Assembly (NCBI RefSeq): GCF_009765225.1
Contig: NZ_VMSF01000001.1
Span: forward strand, 1,116,001 to 1,180,000
Origin: Leifsonia sp. AG29
GTDB taxonomy: Bacteria; Actinomycetota; Actinomycetes; Actinomycetales; Microbacteriaceae
Length of the DNA stretch: 64,000 nucleotides
Direction: 5' to 3'
Shown here in pieces: positions 8,389 to 17,635 of the stretch (position 1 is its first letter; each line of letters opens with the position of its first letter). A program made the translations under genes and the position numbers. The notes beneath the pieces are model-generated. The model had not been told where the DNA came from and ran no database searches. It worked only from the letters and a program-made list of their open reading frames with translations.

Positions 8389-9597
8389 TCACGGGGCCGC
8401 GGGGGTCCGTGCCCGCTCGTCCCTCCTCGTCGCGCGCGCCCGGTCCCACAGGGTCGCGGCGACGAGTGCCGCCGCGACGGCAGCGATGCCGAGCGTCACG
8501 CCGACCAGCCCGATGAGCGAGGAGGCGAGCGGCAGCAGCAGCGTGAGCACCAGCGCGGCCGCCGTCTTCAGGGGCCGGATCACGACCTCCGGTACGAGCG
8601 GAGCGTGCAGGACGTACAGGCACAGGAGGAACACCGCCACCGGGATCGCGATGGCGTACCCGGCTGCCGTGTCCGTGGACCCGCCGCTGTGCGCGCCGCC
8701 CAGCTGGACCGCCACCTCCAGTCCCGCGCCGAGGGCGGCGAGCGACGAGAACACGAAGTAGTGGCCGTAGCCCCAGAAGAACGCGCGCTCGCGCTTCGAG
8801 CGGAGGCCCTCGGCGGCAGGCTCCAGGAAGTAGAGCCACCACAGGGCGAACAGCAGCACCAGCCCCGCCGCCGCGATCCACACGAGTGACGCCGACACGC
8901 CGTGGGCGGCCAGCGCCCCCTGCACGCCGATCGCGCTCGCCGAGACGGACTCGCCGAGCACGATGATCGTGAAGAGACCGTAGCGCTCGGCGATGTGATG
9001 CGCGTGCCAGGAGGTCATCCCGGGCCGCTCGGCCCAGACGGGAACCAGGAGCTCGAGCAGCACGCCGAGCGGGAAGAACCAGACGGCGACGCTCGCGGGG
9101 ACGAACCCCCACGCCACCCAGAGCACCTGGACGGCGGCGACGCCTCCGGCGTAGCGGAGCGCGGTCCTCCGCCCGTCGCGATGCTCGGCCGCGGCTCGCA
9201 GCCATTGCCCGACCAGCGCGAGCCGCATGACGAGGTACCCGACGATGATCGCCGTGAAGCTCTGCTCCTCGAACGCGTCGGGCACGCCGGCGGCCAGCAC
9301 CAGGACGCCGCCCATCTGGAGCATCGTCATGAGGCGGTACGGCACGTCGTCGGTGTCGTACGCGGAGGCGAACCACGTGAAGTTCATCCAGGCCCACCAG
9401 ATCGCGAAGAAGACCATCAGGTACGGCCAGAGCTTCTCGAGGAGGTGGCCCTGCTCACCGGCGTGGGCGAGCTGCGCCGCGACCTGGGCGATCGCGACGA
9501 CGAAGGTCAGGTCGAAGAGGAGCTCGAGCGGACTCGAGACCCGGTGATCCTCGTCGGTGGAGCGCCCGGACATCGGGATGCGGAACGCGGTGCTCAT
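8389..9597 (-). CDS. ltrA: Low temperature requirement protein A (LtrA) family membrane protein
   Basis: A 402-residue polytopic membrane protein of the LtrA family. The N-terminus has the family signature VSSPLELLFDLTFVVAIAQ, and about ten hydrophobic segments follow, including WPYLMVFFAIWWAWMNFTWF and the conserved HHIAERYGLFTIIVLGESV. LtrA was named for a Listeria mutant unable to grow in the cold; the biochemical role is unknown. The length fits the family if translation begins at MSTAFRIP; an ATG twelve bases earlier is possible and neither has a strong ribosome site. It points against rpsO and pnp and separates a gene pair that is normally contiguous. Confidence 0.9.
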   Translation of the reverse strand: MSTAFRIPMSGRSTDEDHRVSSPLELLFDLTFVVAIAQVAAQLAHAGEQGHLLEKLWPYLMVFFAIWWAWMNFTWFASAYDTDDVPYRLMTMLQMGGVLVLAAGVPDAFEEQSFTAIIVGYLVMRLALVGQWLRAAAEHRDGRRTALRYAGGVAAVQVLWVAWGFVPASVAVWFFPLGVLLELLVPVWAERPGMTSWHAHHIAERYGLFTIIVLGESVSASAIGVQGALAAHGVSASLVWIAAAGLVLLFALWWLYFLEPAAEGLRSKRERAFFWGYGHYFVFSSLAALGAGLEVAVQLGGAHSGGSTDTAAGYAIAIPVAVFLLCLYVLHAPLVPEVVIRPLKTAAALVLTLLLPLASSLIGLVGVTLGIAAVAAALVAATLWDRARATRRDERARTPAAP

Positions 9598-9656
9598 GTG
9601 CGCCAGCATAGAGAGGTCCAGCCGTCGCGCCTGCCCCTCGGCGAGCGTGCACCTGG

Positions 9657-9662
9657 TAGGAT
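9657..9662 (+). promoter_or_regulatory. -10 box (TAGGAT) of pnp
   Basis: TAGGAT would start a transcript near 9669, exactly where a GC-rich hairpin begins, giving a leader of about 255 nt. No -35 is clear. Confidence 0.45.
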
Positions 9663-9668
9663 CGGACT

Positions 9669-9687
9669 GGTCGGCCGTGCGCCGACC
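9669..9687 (+). promoter_or_regulatory. 5' hairpin of the pnp leader
   Basis: GGTCGGC-CGTGC-GCCGACC: a perfect 7-bp stem at the presumed 5' end of the pnp transcript. A 5'-terminal stem can protect an mRNA, and pnp leaders in other bacteria are targets of RNase III and PNPase autoregulation. The function here is inferred. The rest of 9688-9878 shows no other clear structure or reading frame. Confidence 0.4.
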
Positions 9688-9878
9688 CTCCAACTCAATA
9701 CTGAGAAGGAACCCGGAGCAGGCCGGCAGGAGCTGGTCCTCGGTGGTGGTATCCGGATGCGGCGAGAGCGCGCAACCGTGTATTTCTACTGATGGCCAGA
9801 CGGGCCCGGCCCACGCACCCGCTTGGGTTGCCGCGTACACACACGTGTCGAACTGCCTGTTCCTGCTCCTTGGATGAA

Positions 9879-9902
9879 GTCGCGACCACACGGGTCGGCG
9901 AC
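9879..9902 (+). promoter_or_regulatory. Hairpin just upstream of the pnp ribosome site
   Basis: GTCGCGACC pairs with GGTC-G-GCGAC (nine pairs, one bulged G at 9897, loop ACACG). It ends eight bases before the AAGGAG ribosome site at 9911-9916, a good place for post-transcriptional control of pnp. Confidence 0.4.
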
Positions 9903-9925
9903 GTTAAACAAAGGAGACAGACCTC

Positions 9926-12220
9926 TTGGAAGGTCCTGAGATCAAATTCGCCGAAGCCGTCCTCGACAACGGCCGCTTCGGCACCCGCACCGTCCGGTTC
10001 GAGACCGGACGCCTCGCCCAGCAGGCGCAGGGCGCCGTCGCCGCCTACCTCGACGAGGAGACCATGCTGCTGAGCGCCACCAGCGCCAGCAAGCACCCGA
10101 AGGACAACTTCGACTTCTTCCCGCTGACCGTCGACGTCGAGGAGCGCTCGTACGCCGCCGGCAAGATCCCCGGCTCGTTCTTCCGGCGCGAGGGCCGCCC
10201 CTCCACCGAGGCGATCCTGGTCTGCCGTCTGATCGACCGGCCGCTGCGCCCGTCGTTCGTCGAGGGCCTCCGCAACGAGGTGCAGATCGTCATCACCGTC
10301 CTGAGCATCGCTCCGGACGAGTTCTACGACGCTCTCGCCATCAACGCCGCCAGCGCCTCCACGCAGATCTCCGGTCTGCCGTTCTCGGGCCCGATCGCCG
10401 GTGTGCGCCTCGCGCTCATCCCCGGCAACGGCACCCACGAGGACCAGTGGATCGCCTTCCCGAAGGCCTCGCAGCTCGAGGAGGCCGTGTTCGACCTCGT
10501 CGTCGCCGGCCGCGTGCTGACCAACGAGGACGGCTCCGAGGGCGACGTCGCGATCATGATGGTCGAGGCCGAGGCCACCGAGAACAGCTGGAACCTCATC
10601 CAGGGCGGTGCGGTCAAGCCGAACGAGGACATCGTCGCGCAGGGCCTGGAGGCGGCGAAGCCGTTCATCCGCGAACTCGTCGGCGCGCAGAACGTGCTCG
10701 CGCAGCAGTCCGCTAAGGCGATCGCCGACTACCCGGTGTTCCTGCCCTACTCGCAGGAGACCTACGACAACGTCGCCGGCCTCGCCTACGACGAGCTCGT
10801 GAACGTCTACCAGATCGCCGACAAGATCGAGCGCCAGAACGCCGACGACGCCCTCAAGGAGCGCGTCAAGACCGCGATCATCGAGAAGGTGGAGGCGGGC
10901 GTCCTGCCGGCCGAGACCCTCGACCAGTTCTCCGCGGCGTACAAGTCGGTGTCGAAGGTCGTCATGCGCGGCCGCGTGCTGCGCGAGGGCATCCGCATCG
11001 ACGGTCGCGGGCTGACGGACATCCGTCCGCTCGACGCCGAGGTGCAGGTCATCCCGCGCGTCCACGGCTCGGCCATCTTCCAGCGCGGCGAGACCCAGAT
11101 CCTGGGCGTCACCACGCTGAACATGCTCAAGATGGAGCAGCAGATCGACTCGCTGTCGCCCGTCACGAAGAAGCGCTACCTGCACCACTACAACTTCCCG
11201 CCCTACTCGACCGGTGAGACCGGCCGCGTCGGGTCGCCGAAGCGTCGCGAGATCGGGCACGGCTTCCTCGCCGAGCGCGCCCTCGTGCCGGTGCTGCCGA
11301 GCCGCGACGAGTTCCCGTACGCGATCCGTCAGGTGTCCGAGGCGCTCGGTTCCAACGGCTCGACCTCGATGGGCTCCGTCTGCGCCTCCACCCTGTCGCT
11401 GCTGAACGCCGGTGTGCCGCTGCGCGCTCCGGTCGCCGGCATCGCCATGGGCCTCATCTCCGACGTCGTCGACGGTGAGACCCGCTACGCGGCGCTCACC
11501 GACATCCTGGGCGCCGAGGACGCGCTCGGCGACATGGACTTCAAGGTCGCCGGCACGAGCGAGTTCGTCACCGCCATCCAGCTCGACACCAAGCTCGACG
11601 GCATCCCGTCGTCGGTCCTGGCCGGCGCGCTGAAGCAGGCGAAGGACGCCCGCACGACGATCCTGAGCGTGCTCAACGCGGCGATCGACCGCCCGGACGA
11701 GATGGCCCCGACCGCGCCCCGCGTGATCTCGGTCCAGATCCCGGTCGACAAGATCGGCGAGCTGATCGGCCCGAAGGGCAAGACGATCAACGCCATCCAG
11801 GACGAGACCGGCGCCGAGATCTCCATCGAGGAGGACGGCACCGTCTACATCGGCGCCACCGACGGCCCGTCGGCCGAGGCCGCCCGCGCCCAGGTCAACG
11901 CGATCGCGAACCCCACCAACCCGGAGGTCGGCGAGCAGTTCCTCGGAACCGTCGTCAAGATCGCCGCGTTCGGCGCGTTCGTGTCGCTGCTCCCCGGCAA
12001 GGACGGCCTGCTGCACATCTCCGAGGTCCGCAAGCTCGCCGGTGGTAAGCGCGTGGAGAACGTGGAGGACGTGCTCGGCGTCGGGCAGAAGATCCTCGTC
12101 GAGATCACCAAGATCGACGACCGCGGAAAGCTGTCGCTCGCCCCGGTGATCGCCGACGAGGCCGCGCCCGCCGAGGGTGCGCCGGCCGAGGCTCCCGTGG
12201 AGGCTCCGGCCGAGGCGTAA
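9926..12220 (+). CDS. pnp: Polyribonucleotide nucleotidyltransferase (PNPase)
   Basis: A 764-residue phosphorolytic 3'-5' exoribonuclease that degrades and tails RNA as a trimer. It has two RNase PH domains separated by an all-helical linker, then a KH domain with [12 protein letters not shown] and an S1 domain with [19 protein letters not shown]. The catalytic second PH domain contains the [21 protein letters not shown]-type region. The start is TTG, fixed by AAGGAG nine bases upstream and by the conserved [16 protein letters not shown]-terminus. The tail after S1 is a short Ala/Pro/Glu-rich stretch. The leader contains two hairpins that may mediate autoregulation. Confidence 0.98.
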   Translation: MEGPEIKFAEAVLDNGRFGTRTVRFETGRLAQQAQGAVAAYLDEETMLLSATSASKHPKDNFDFFPLTVDVEERSYAAGKIPGSFFRREGRPSTEAILVCRLIDRPLRPSFVEGLRNEVQIVITVLSIAPDEFYDALAINAASASTQISGLPFSGPIAGVRLALIPGNGTHEDQWIAFPKASQLEEAVFDLVVAGRVLTNEDGSEGDVAIMMVEAEATENSWNLIQGGAVKPNEDIVAQGLEAAKPFIRELVGAQNVLAQQSAKAIADYPVFLPYSQETYDNVAGLAYDELVNVYQIADKIERQNADDALKERVKTAIIEKVEAGVLPAETLDQFSAAYKSVSKVVMRGRVLREGIRIDGRGLTDIRPLDAEVQVIPRVHGSAIFQRGETQILGVTTLNMLKMEQQIDSLSPVTKKRYLHHYNFPPYSTGETGRVGSPKRREIGHGFLAERALVPVLPSRDEFPYAIRQVSEALGSNGSTSMGSVCASTLSLLNAGVPLRAPVAGIAMGLISDVVDGETRYAALTDILGAEDALGDMDFKVAGTSEFVTAIQLDTKLDGIPSSVLAGALKQAKDARTTILSVLNAAIDRPDEMAPTAPRVISVQIPVDKIGELIGPKGKTINAIQDETGAEISIEEDGTVYIGATDGPSAEAARAQVNAIANPTNPEVGEQFLGTVVKIAAFGAFVSLLPGKDGLLHISEVRKLAGGKRVENVEDVLGVGQKILVEITKIDDRGKLSLAPVIADEAAPAEGAPAEAPVEAPAEA

Positions 12221-12236
12221 GCTCTCGCTCCGTCAC

Positions 12237-12269
12237 GAAGGCCGCGCAGGCCCAGCCTGCGCGGCCTTC
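12237..12269. terminator. Hairpin terminator after pnp
   Basis: A perfect 15-bp stem (GAAGGCCGCGCAGGC with its complement) and the tight loop CCA, 16 bases after the pnp stop. Confidence 0.85.
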
Positions 12270-12300
12270 GCCGTTCCCGCGGCCCCTTCCCGCCGCCGCT

Positions 12301-12405
12301 CATTCGTGACGAATGTCGCGAATGCCTCGAATGGTGGGAGCTAGCGCCACATTCGTGACGAATGTTGCGAATGGGGCGGGCTATCGCCACATTCGTGACG
12401 AATGT
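12301..12405. repeat. Three tandem copies of a palindromic intergenic repeat
   Basis: CATTCGTGACGAATG occurs at 12301, 12350 and 12390; copies two and three extend to a 17-bp palindrome, ACATTCGT-G-ACGAATGT. The stretches after copies one and two are related (a shared GCGAATG, a GGG-rich part, then GCTAGCGCCA or GCTATCGCCA), differing mainly by a 9-bp CCTCGAATG insertion. The block therefore looks like tandem duplication of one unit of about 40-49 bp. It lies between the 3' ends of pnp and the Lrp gene. Confidence 0.7.
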
Positions 12406-12414
12406 GCGGCGGGG

Positions 12415-12879
12415 TCAGGCGTCGCGGCTGAGCAGCGGCCGCAACCGGTAGGGGATCAGTTCGCCCATGTCGAGCGAGGTCTCGGCCCGCTCCACGCCGT
12501 CGATGGACTGGATCTCGCCGGTGATGCGAAAGAGATCCTCGGCGTCCGTGCAGACGACGCGGAGGAGCAGGTCGGAGGGGCCGGACAGCCCGTGCGCCTG
12601 CACGATCTCGGGAATGCCCGTGAGGTGCTCGACGATCGCCGAGAGCTTCTGCTGCTGAACGTGCACTGTGACGAAGGCGGCCAGCGGGTACCCGGCCGCT
12701 CGGGCCGAGATGCGCCGCTCGAACGACAGGAACGCGCCGTTTCGCTCGAGTTCGGCGACCCGCGCCTGGACCGTGTTGCGGCTGAGGCCCAGCCGGTCGG
12801 CGAGCGACACGTTGGTCGAGCGGGGGTCGTCGGCGAGCGCCACGAGGATGCGGCGATCGGTGCTGTCGAGGGTGCGCAT
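12415..12879 (-). CDS. Lrp/AsnC family transcriptional regulator
   Basis: A 154-residue feast/famine regulator. The N-terminal winged helix begins MRTLDSTDRRILVALADDP and has the recognition helix LADRLGLSRNTVQARVAEL. The C-terminal RAM (ligand-binding) domain contains VHVQQQ, IPEIVQAHGLSGPSDLLL and ends with ERAETSLDMGELIPYRLRPLL. It is divergent from the 2-oxoacid dehydrogenase operon, as BkdR is from bkd genes in other bacteria, so it probably controls that operon in response to an amino acid. The gene has no ribosome site; a TATCTT box seven bases ahead of the ATG suggests a leaderless mRNA. Confidence 0.92.
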   Translation of the reverse strand: MRTLDSTDRRILVALADDPRSTNVSLADRLGLSRNTVQARVAELERNGAFLSFERRISARAAGYPLAAFVTVHVQQQKLSAIVEHLTGIPEIVQAHGLSGPSDLLLRVVCTDAEDLFRITGEIQSIDGVERAETSLDMGELIPYRLRPLLSRDA

Positions 12880-12886
12880 GGTGTGA

Positions 12887-12892
12887 AAGATA
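12887..12892 (-). promoter_or_regulatory. Leaderless -10 box (TATCTT) for the Lrp gene
   Basis: Read on the minus strand, TATCTT ends seven bases before the ATG. The remaining 170 bp up to the E1 alpha start must hold the dehydrogenase promoter and probably Lrp sites, but I cannot assign them with confidence. Confidence 0.5.
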
Positions 12893-13062
12893 GCAGGTCG
12901 CGACACGCGGCGACAGTGCAGCGTGCACGGTCGACACGCCGTTGGTTGTGCGCGTTGCCGCCGGAGCGTAACCTTCCGAGTAATTCCGGCAAGGAGGCCG
13001 GGAGCCGGTCGTCGCCGCCACAAGCGCGTCGGCCGGGCGTGAGAGTGAAGGTTGCGTGAACC

Positions 13063-14205
13063 GTGACGATCGACAATCAGCCTGACACCCGGATGACGGC
13101 GGCGCTCGACGGCCTGGGCGCCGCGGGGCTCGACGTGGTGCAGCTTCTCAGCCCTGACGGGTCCCGCGGGAGCGACGACCGCTACGACGCGTGGGTCTCC
13201 GACCTCGGCACGGAGGAGCTCCTCTCCCTCTACGAGGACATGGTCGTCATCCGCCGCATCGACGCCGAGGCGACAGCCCTGCAGCGCCAGGGCGAGCTGG
13301 GTCTCTGGCCCCCGCTGCTCGGCCAGGAGGCGGCGCAGATCGGCTCCGGTCGCGCCCTGCGCTCCGACGACTTCGTCTTCTCCAGCTACCGCGAGCACGG
13401 CGTCGCCTACTGCCGCGGCGCCGGCCTCGTCGACCTGCTGCGCGTGTGGAGGGGGACGGTCCAGTCCGGCTGGAACCCCTACGACATCAACATGGCGACG
13501 CCCCAGGTGATCATCGGTGCGCAGACGCTCCACGCCACCGGGTACGCGCTCGGCATCCAGGCGGACGGCAGCGACGCCGTGGCCGTCGCCTACTTCGGCG
13601 ACGGCGCCACGAGCGAGGGCGACGTCACGGAGGCCATGATCTTCGCCGCGACGTATGCCGCCCCGGTCATCTTCTTCTGCCAGAACAACCAGTACGCGAT
13701 CTCGGAGCCGGTCTCCCTCCAGGCCCAGCGACCGATCGCGGACCGGGCCCCGGGCTTCGGCGTCCCGAGCGTCCGGGTCGACGGCAACGACGTCGTGGCG
13801 GTGCTCGCCGTGACGCGCGCAGCGCTCGACCGTGCCCGCAGCGGTGGCGGCCCCACCTTCATCGAGGCGGTCACCTACCGCATGGGCCCGCACACGACCG
13901 CGGACGACCCGACCCGCTACCGCGACCCGGCAGAGCTCGAGGAGTGGGGGCGGAAGGACCCCGTATCGCGGGTGGAGGCGTTCCTCTCGGCCCAGGGCGC
14001 GCTCACTCAGGACCGCCTCGCCGCGATCCACCAGAAGGCCGACGACGTGGCGGCCGAGATGCGTTCCGGCATCGTGGCGCTCGCTGACCCGGACCCGCTG
14101 ACCGTGTTCGACCACGTGTACGCCGAACCCCACACGGGACTCGCCCGCCAGCGCGACCACTACTCCCGCTACCTGCGCACCTTCGTGGGCGGTGACGGCC
14201 GATGA
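13063..14205 (+). CDS. bkdA1: 2-oxoacid dehydrogenase E1 component, alpha subunit
   Basis: A 380-residue thiamine-diphosphate enzyme subunit that decarboxylates a 2-oxoacid in the first step of a pyruvate- or branched-chain-type dehydrogenase complex. The thiamine-binding motif runs from GDGATSEGD (about 180) to FFCQNNQYAIS; YREHG and TYRMGPHTTADDPTRYR are also conserved. The layout alpha-beta-E2 with a divergent Lrp regulator favours branched-chain 2-oxoacids, but pyruvate is not excluded. The start is GTG with only a weak GAAGG upstream; an ATG 30 bases further in is the alternative. It overlaps the beta gene by ATGA. Confidence 0.9.
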   Translation: MTIDNQPDTRMTAALDGLGAAGLDVVQLLSPDGSRGSDDRYDAWVSDLGTEELLSLYEDMVVIRRIDAEATALQRQGELGLWPPLLGQEAAQIGSGRALRSDDFVFSSYREHGVAYCRGAGLVDLLRVWRGTVQSGWNPYDINMATPQVIIGAQTLHATGYALGIQADGSDAVAVAYFGDGATSEGDVTEAMIFAATYAAPVIFFCQNNQYAISEPVSLQAQRPIADRAPGFGVPSVRVDGNDVVAVLAVTRAALDRARSGGGPTFIEAVTYRMGPHTTADDPTRYRDPAELEEWGRKDPVSRVEAFLSAQGALTQDRLAAIHQKADDVAAEMRSGIVALADPDPLTVFDHVYAEPHTGLARQRDHYSRYLRTFVGGDGR

Positions 14206-15212
14206 CCACGCTGACCATGGCCAAGGCGATCAACGCAGGCCTGCGGAAGGCCCTCGCCGGTGACGATCACGTCGTCCTCATGGGCGAGGACATCGGCACG
14301 CTCGGTGGCGTCTTCCGGGTCACGGACGGCTTGCAGACCGAGTTCGGCCCGCGCCGCGTGATGGACTCCCCGCTCGCCGAGTCCGGCATCATCGGGACGG
14401 CGGTCGGCATGGCGTACCGCGGGTTCCGTCCCGTCGTCGAGATCCAGTTCGACGGCTTCATCTACCCCGCGTTCGACCAGATCGTGAACCAGGTGGCACG
14501 GATGCACTACCGGACCCGGGGCGCGGTGCGGATGCCGATCACGATCCGTGTGCCGTTCGCCGGGGGGACCGGCGCGGCCGAGCACCACTCCGATTCGCCG
14601 GAGGCCTACTTCGCGCACGCGGCCGGCCTCCGCGTGGTGAGCCCGTCCGATCCCCAGGACGCGTACACGCTCATCCAGCAGGCGATCGCCTCCGACGACC
14701 CGGTGCTGTTCTTCGAGCCGAAGCGCCGGTACTACGCCAAGGGCGAGGTCGACGAGGAGGCGCCGCTCGCCGACGCGCGCCCGATGGGCACCGCCCGGGT
14801 GGTCGCCCCCGGGACCGACGTGACCCTCGTCACCTACGGCGGGCTCGTGCAGCTCGCCCGCGACGCCGCCGTCGCGGCGGCGGACGACGGCGTCTCGGTC
14901 GAGGTGATCGACCTGCGCTCGCTCTCGCCGATCGACCTCGACACGGTCGCGGCCTCCGTGCGGAAGACCGGCCGGCTCGTCGTGACGCACGAGGCAGCGC
15001 TCTCCGGCGGTCTCGCCGCCGAGATCTCCGCCTCCATCACCGAGCGCTGTTTCTACCACCTCGAGCACGCGCCCGTCCGCATCACCGGGCACGACATCCC
15101 GTACCCGCCGGCGAAGCTGGAGGGAGCCCACCTGCCGGATCTCGACCGGATCCTCGACGGGGTGGACCGCGCCATGGACCGCCCCAATTCGCTGACCGGG
15201 GCGGAGGACTGA
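14202..15212 (+). CDS. bkdA2: 2-oxoacid dehydrogenase E1 component, beta subunit
   Basis: A 336-residue partner of the alpha subunit. It contains the transketolase pyrimidine-binding domain (VVLMGEDIGTLGGVFRVT, FGPRRVMDSPLAESGI, EIQFDGFIYPAFDQI) and the C-terminal transketolase domain with VTLVTYGGLV and GRLVVTHEAALSGGLAAEI. Together the subunits form the alpha2beta2 E1. The start codon overlaps the stop of the alpha gene by 4 bp and the stop shares one base with the E2 start, so the three genes are translationally coupled. Confidence 0.93.
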   Translation: MTTLTMAKAINAGLRKALAGDDHVVLMGEDIGTLGGVFRVTDGLQTEFGPRRVMDSPLAESGIIGTAVGMAYRGFRPVVEIQFDGFIYPAFDQIVNQVARMHYRTRGAVRMPITIRVPFAGGTGAAEHHSDSPEAYFAHAAGLRVVSPSDPQDAYTLIQQAIASDDPVLFFEPKRRYYAKGEVDEEAPLADARPMGTARVVAPGTDVTLVTYGGLVQLARDAAVAAADDGVSVEVIDLRSLSPIDLDTVAASVRKTGRLVVTHEAALSGGLAAEISASITERCFYHLEHAPVRITGHDIPYPPAKLEGAHLPDLDRILDGVDRAMDRPNSLTGAED

Positions 15213-16588
15213 TGGCCGTCAAGGATTTCGCGCTGCCGGATCTCGGCGAGGGCCTCACCGAGTCCGAGCTGGTCTCGTGGAAGGTCGCCGTCGGCGAGGA
15301 GGTGCGCCTCAACCAGATCATCGCGGAGGTCGAGACGGCCAAAGCGCTCGTCGAGCTCCCGGCGCCCTACGACGGGCGCGTCTCGCGGCTCTATGTCGAG
15401 CCGGGAGTCACGGTCGCGGTGGGGGAGCCGATCGTCGCCTTCGAGGTGGGGGCGCCGGAGGGAGCGACCGGAGCGGGCGGCCCGGAAGTGCAGGAGGCGG
15501 CCCCCGCGACGGCGGCCGCCGAAGCGCCCGAGCCAACGCTCGTCGGTTACGGAGCCCGTGCAGACTCCGGATCGAGGCCCGTCCGCCGGCCCCGCCCCGG
15601 GTTGTCCGGCCCGGCGCCGGACCGGACTCCGGAACCCGCGCTCGCGGGTTCCTCGGCTCCGGCCGCCGTGACCGCCCCGGCGGCCTCCGTTCTCACCGCG
15701 GAGCGGCCGCTCGCCGCGCCTCCGGTCCGCAAGCTCGCGCGCGAACGCGGGATCGACCTCGCGACGATCCGCGGGACCGGTGAGCGCGGTCACATCACCC
15801 GGCAGGATCTCGACCGCGCGAGCGCGCCGGCGGCTGTCACGGCCCCCTCCCCGGGAGGCGCGACGGCTCCGGCGACCTTGCCTTCCGCCGCCGACGAGGT
15901 CCGCATCCCGATCCGCGGGGTGCGGAAGGCGACGGCCGATGCCATGGTCCGCTCGGCCGCTGTTCCGCAGGCGACGGTCTTCCTGACGGTGGACGTGACC
16001 CCGACGATGGAGCTCATCGGCCGCCTCCGCGCGCACCCCGCGTCCTCGGAGGCGCGCCCCGGCCTGCTCGCCGTGGTCGGCAAGGCGTGCACCATCGCGA
16101 TCGCGCGGACGCCGGAGCTCAATTCCCGCTGGGACGATGAGAACCAGGAGATCGTGCAGTACCGGCGCGTGCACCTCGGCATCGCGGCCGCGACGCCGCG
16201 CGGCCTGCTCGTGCCCGTCGTCCGCGACGCGCAGAGCCTGAGCCTCGCGGACCTCGCCGTCGCCATCCGGGAGCTCGCCGAAACGGCGCGGGCCGGGCGT
16301 ACCGCACCGTCGGCGCTCACCGGCGGGACGATGACGATCACGAACGTCGGCGTCTTCGGCGTCGACGCGGGGACGCCCCTCCTCACCCCGGGCGAGGCGG
16401 CGATCCTCGCCCTGGGCGCCACCCGTCGCCAGCCCTGGGAGCACGACGGCGCCATCGCCCTCCGCGACGTGATGACGCTCGCCCTGTCGTTCGACCACCG
16501 CATCGTGGACGGCGAACAGGCCTCGCGCTTCCTCGCGGACCTCGGGCGCATCCTCTCGGACCCGGCCTCCGTCATCGCGATGGTGTGA
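15212..16588 (+). CDS. bkdB: 2-oxoacid dehydrogenase E2 component (lipoamide acyltransferase)
   Basis: A 458-residue core enzyme that moves the acyl group from E1 to coenzyme A. A single lipoyl domain has the modified lysine K44 in EVETAKALVELP. An Ala/Pro-rich linker leads to the peripheral-subunit-binding domain (VRKLARERGIDLATIRGTG), then a second linker and the catalytic domain ending in FDHRIVDGEQASRFLADL with the conserved His and Asp. No E3 gene is adjacent, so the complex must use dihydrolipoamide dehydrogenase encoded elsewhere. Confidence 0.94.
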   Translation: MAVKDFALPDLGEGLTESELVSWKVAVGEEVRLNQIIAEVETAKALVELPAPYDGRVSRLYVEPGVTVAVGEPIVAFEVGAPEGATGAGGPEVQEAAPATAAAEAPEPTLVGYGARADSGSRPVRRPRPGLSGPAPDRTPEPALAGSSAPAAVTAPAASVLTAERPLAAPPVRKLARERGIDLATIRGTGERGHITRQDLDRASAPAAVTAPSPGGATAPATLPSAADEVRIPIRGVRKATADAMVRSAAVPQATVFLTVDVTPTMELIGRLRAHPASSEARPGLLAVVGKACTIAIARTPELNSRWDDENQEIVQYRRVHLGIAAATPRGLLVPVVRDAQSLSLADLAVAIRELAETARAGRTAPSALTGGTMTITNVGVFGVDAGTPLLTPGEAAILALGATRRQPWEHDGAIALRDVMTLALSFDHRIVDGEQASRFLADLGRILSDPASVIAMV

Positions 16589-16595
16589 GCCGCAA

Positions 16596-16627
16596 CGCCG
16601 CCGCCCGGCGCGTTCCGGGCGGCGGCG
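16596..16627. terminator. Hairpin terminator between the E2 gene and dapD
   Basis: A 13-bp perfect stem CGCCGCCGCCCGG with the loop cgcgtt, filling the 40-bp gap between two convergent genes. Confidence 0.8.
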
Positions 16628-16628
16628 C

Positions 16629-17630
16629 TCAGGCGTGCAGAGCGGCGTTGAGTTCGACGCCCGAGCCGGCGCGGCGCAGCACCTCGACCGCGCCCGTCAC
16701 CGAGTTGCGGCGGAACAGCAGCCCCGGCACCCCCGACAGCTCGACGGCCTTGACCGTCTGCGGCCGGCCCTCGGCGGTCACGGGCTCGTCGACGAGCACG
16801 ACCTTGGTGCCCGCGGTCACGTAGAGTCCGGCCTCGACCACCGTGTCGTCGCCGATCGAGATGCCGATGCCGGAGTTGGCGCCCAGCAGCGCCCGCTCGC
16901 CGATGGCGACGCGCTGCGTGCCACCGCCCGAGAGGGTGCCCATGATGGAGGCGCCGCCTCCGATGTCCGAGCCGTCGCCCACGACCACGCCCTGCGAGAT
17001 GCGGCCCTCCACCATCGAGCTGCCGAGCGTGCCGGCGTTGAAGTTCACGAACCCCTCGTGCATGACGGTCGTGCCGGGCGCGAGGTGAGCCCCGAGCCGG
17101 ACCCGCGACGCGTCGGCGATCCGTACCCGGTCGGGCGTGACGTAGTCGAGGAGGCGGGGGAACTTGTCGATCCCGGTGACGTGGATGCCGGCGCGCTGGA
17201 GGCGCGGCCGCAGCCGGTCGAGGTCGGCGGGGTGCACCGGCCCGGCGTTGGTCCACGCCACGATCGGGAGATGCGCGAACACGCCGTCGAGGTTCACCTC
17301 GTTCGGGCGGACCAGGAGGTGGGACAGGAGGTGGAGGCGCAGGTACGCGTCGGGCGTCGACGCCGGGGGAGCGTCGAGGTCGATCTCGACCGTGACGATG
17401 TCGATGCGGACGTTCCGTCGCTCGTCGGCGACGGCGAGCTCCTCGAACTCGGCCGGGGCGATCCAGCGGTCGCGGCCGGCGGGGAGACCGCCGAGGGCGG
17501 GCTCCGGGAACCAGGTGTCGAGGACCGTGCCGTCACCCGAGACGGTGGCGAGGCCGTAGCCCCAGGCCTTCCGGTGCGGGTCGACGTGAGTCCGATTCAC
17601 GGCGGATCGGGCGGAAGCGTCAGAGGGCAT
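16629..17630 (-). CDS. dapD: Tetrahydrodipicolinate N-succinyltransferase (DapD, actinobacterial type)
   Basis: A 333-residue enzyme of the succinylase branch of lysine and meso-diaminopimelate synthesis: it succinylates tetrahydrodipicolinate with succinyl-CoA. The C-terminal half is a left-handed beta-helix of hexapeptide repeats ([54 protein letters not shown]). The N-terminal half follows the longer actinobacterial form (Rv1201c-like). It is divergent from dapE, another enzyme of the pathway, with only 17 bp between start codons and no ribosome site on either side. Confidence 0.95.
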   Translation of the reverse strand: MPSDASARSAVNRTHVDPHRKAWGYGLATVSGDGTVLDTWFPEPALGGLPAGRDRWIAPAEFEELAVADERRNVRIDIVTVEIDLDAPPASTPDAYLRLHLLSHLLVRPNEVNLDGVFAHLPIVAWTNAGPVHPADLDRLRPRLQRAGIHVTGIDKFPRLLDYVTPDRVRIADASRVRLGAHLAPGTTVMHEGFVNFNAGTLGSSMVEGRISQGVVVGDGSDIGGGASIMGTLSGGGTQRVAIGERALLGANSGIGISIGDDTVVEAGLYVTAGTKVVLVDEPVTAEGRPQTVKAVELSGVPGLLFRRNSVTGAVEVLRRAGSGVELNAALHA

Positions 17631-17635
17631 GGCTC

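Noticed and set aside
9688-9878. A riboswitch or small protein gene in the pnp leader
   Set aside because: No known aptamer core and no convincing reading frame with a ribosome site; only the two hairpins stand out.
9695-12016. A 773-codon open frame antisense to pnp
   Set aside because: Long stop-free antisense frames are expected at this GC content; the product is a low-complexity Asp/Val/Leu/Arg-rich shadow of pnp codons with no motif and no start signals.
12301-12405. The three palindromic repeats as a CRISPR array
   Set aside because: Only three copies, and the intervening stretches are related to each other instead of being unique spacers; no cas gene is present.
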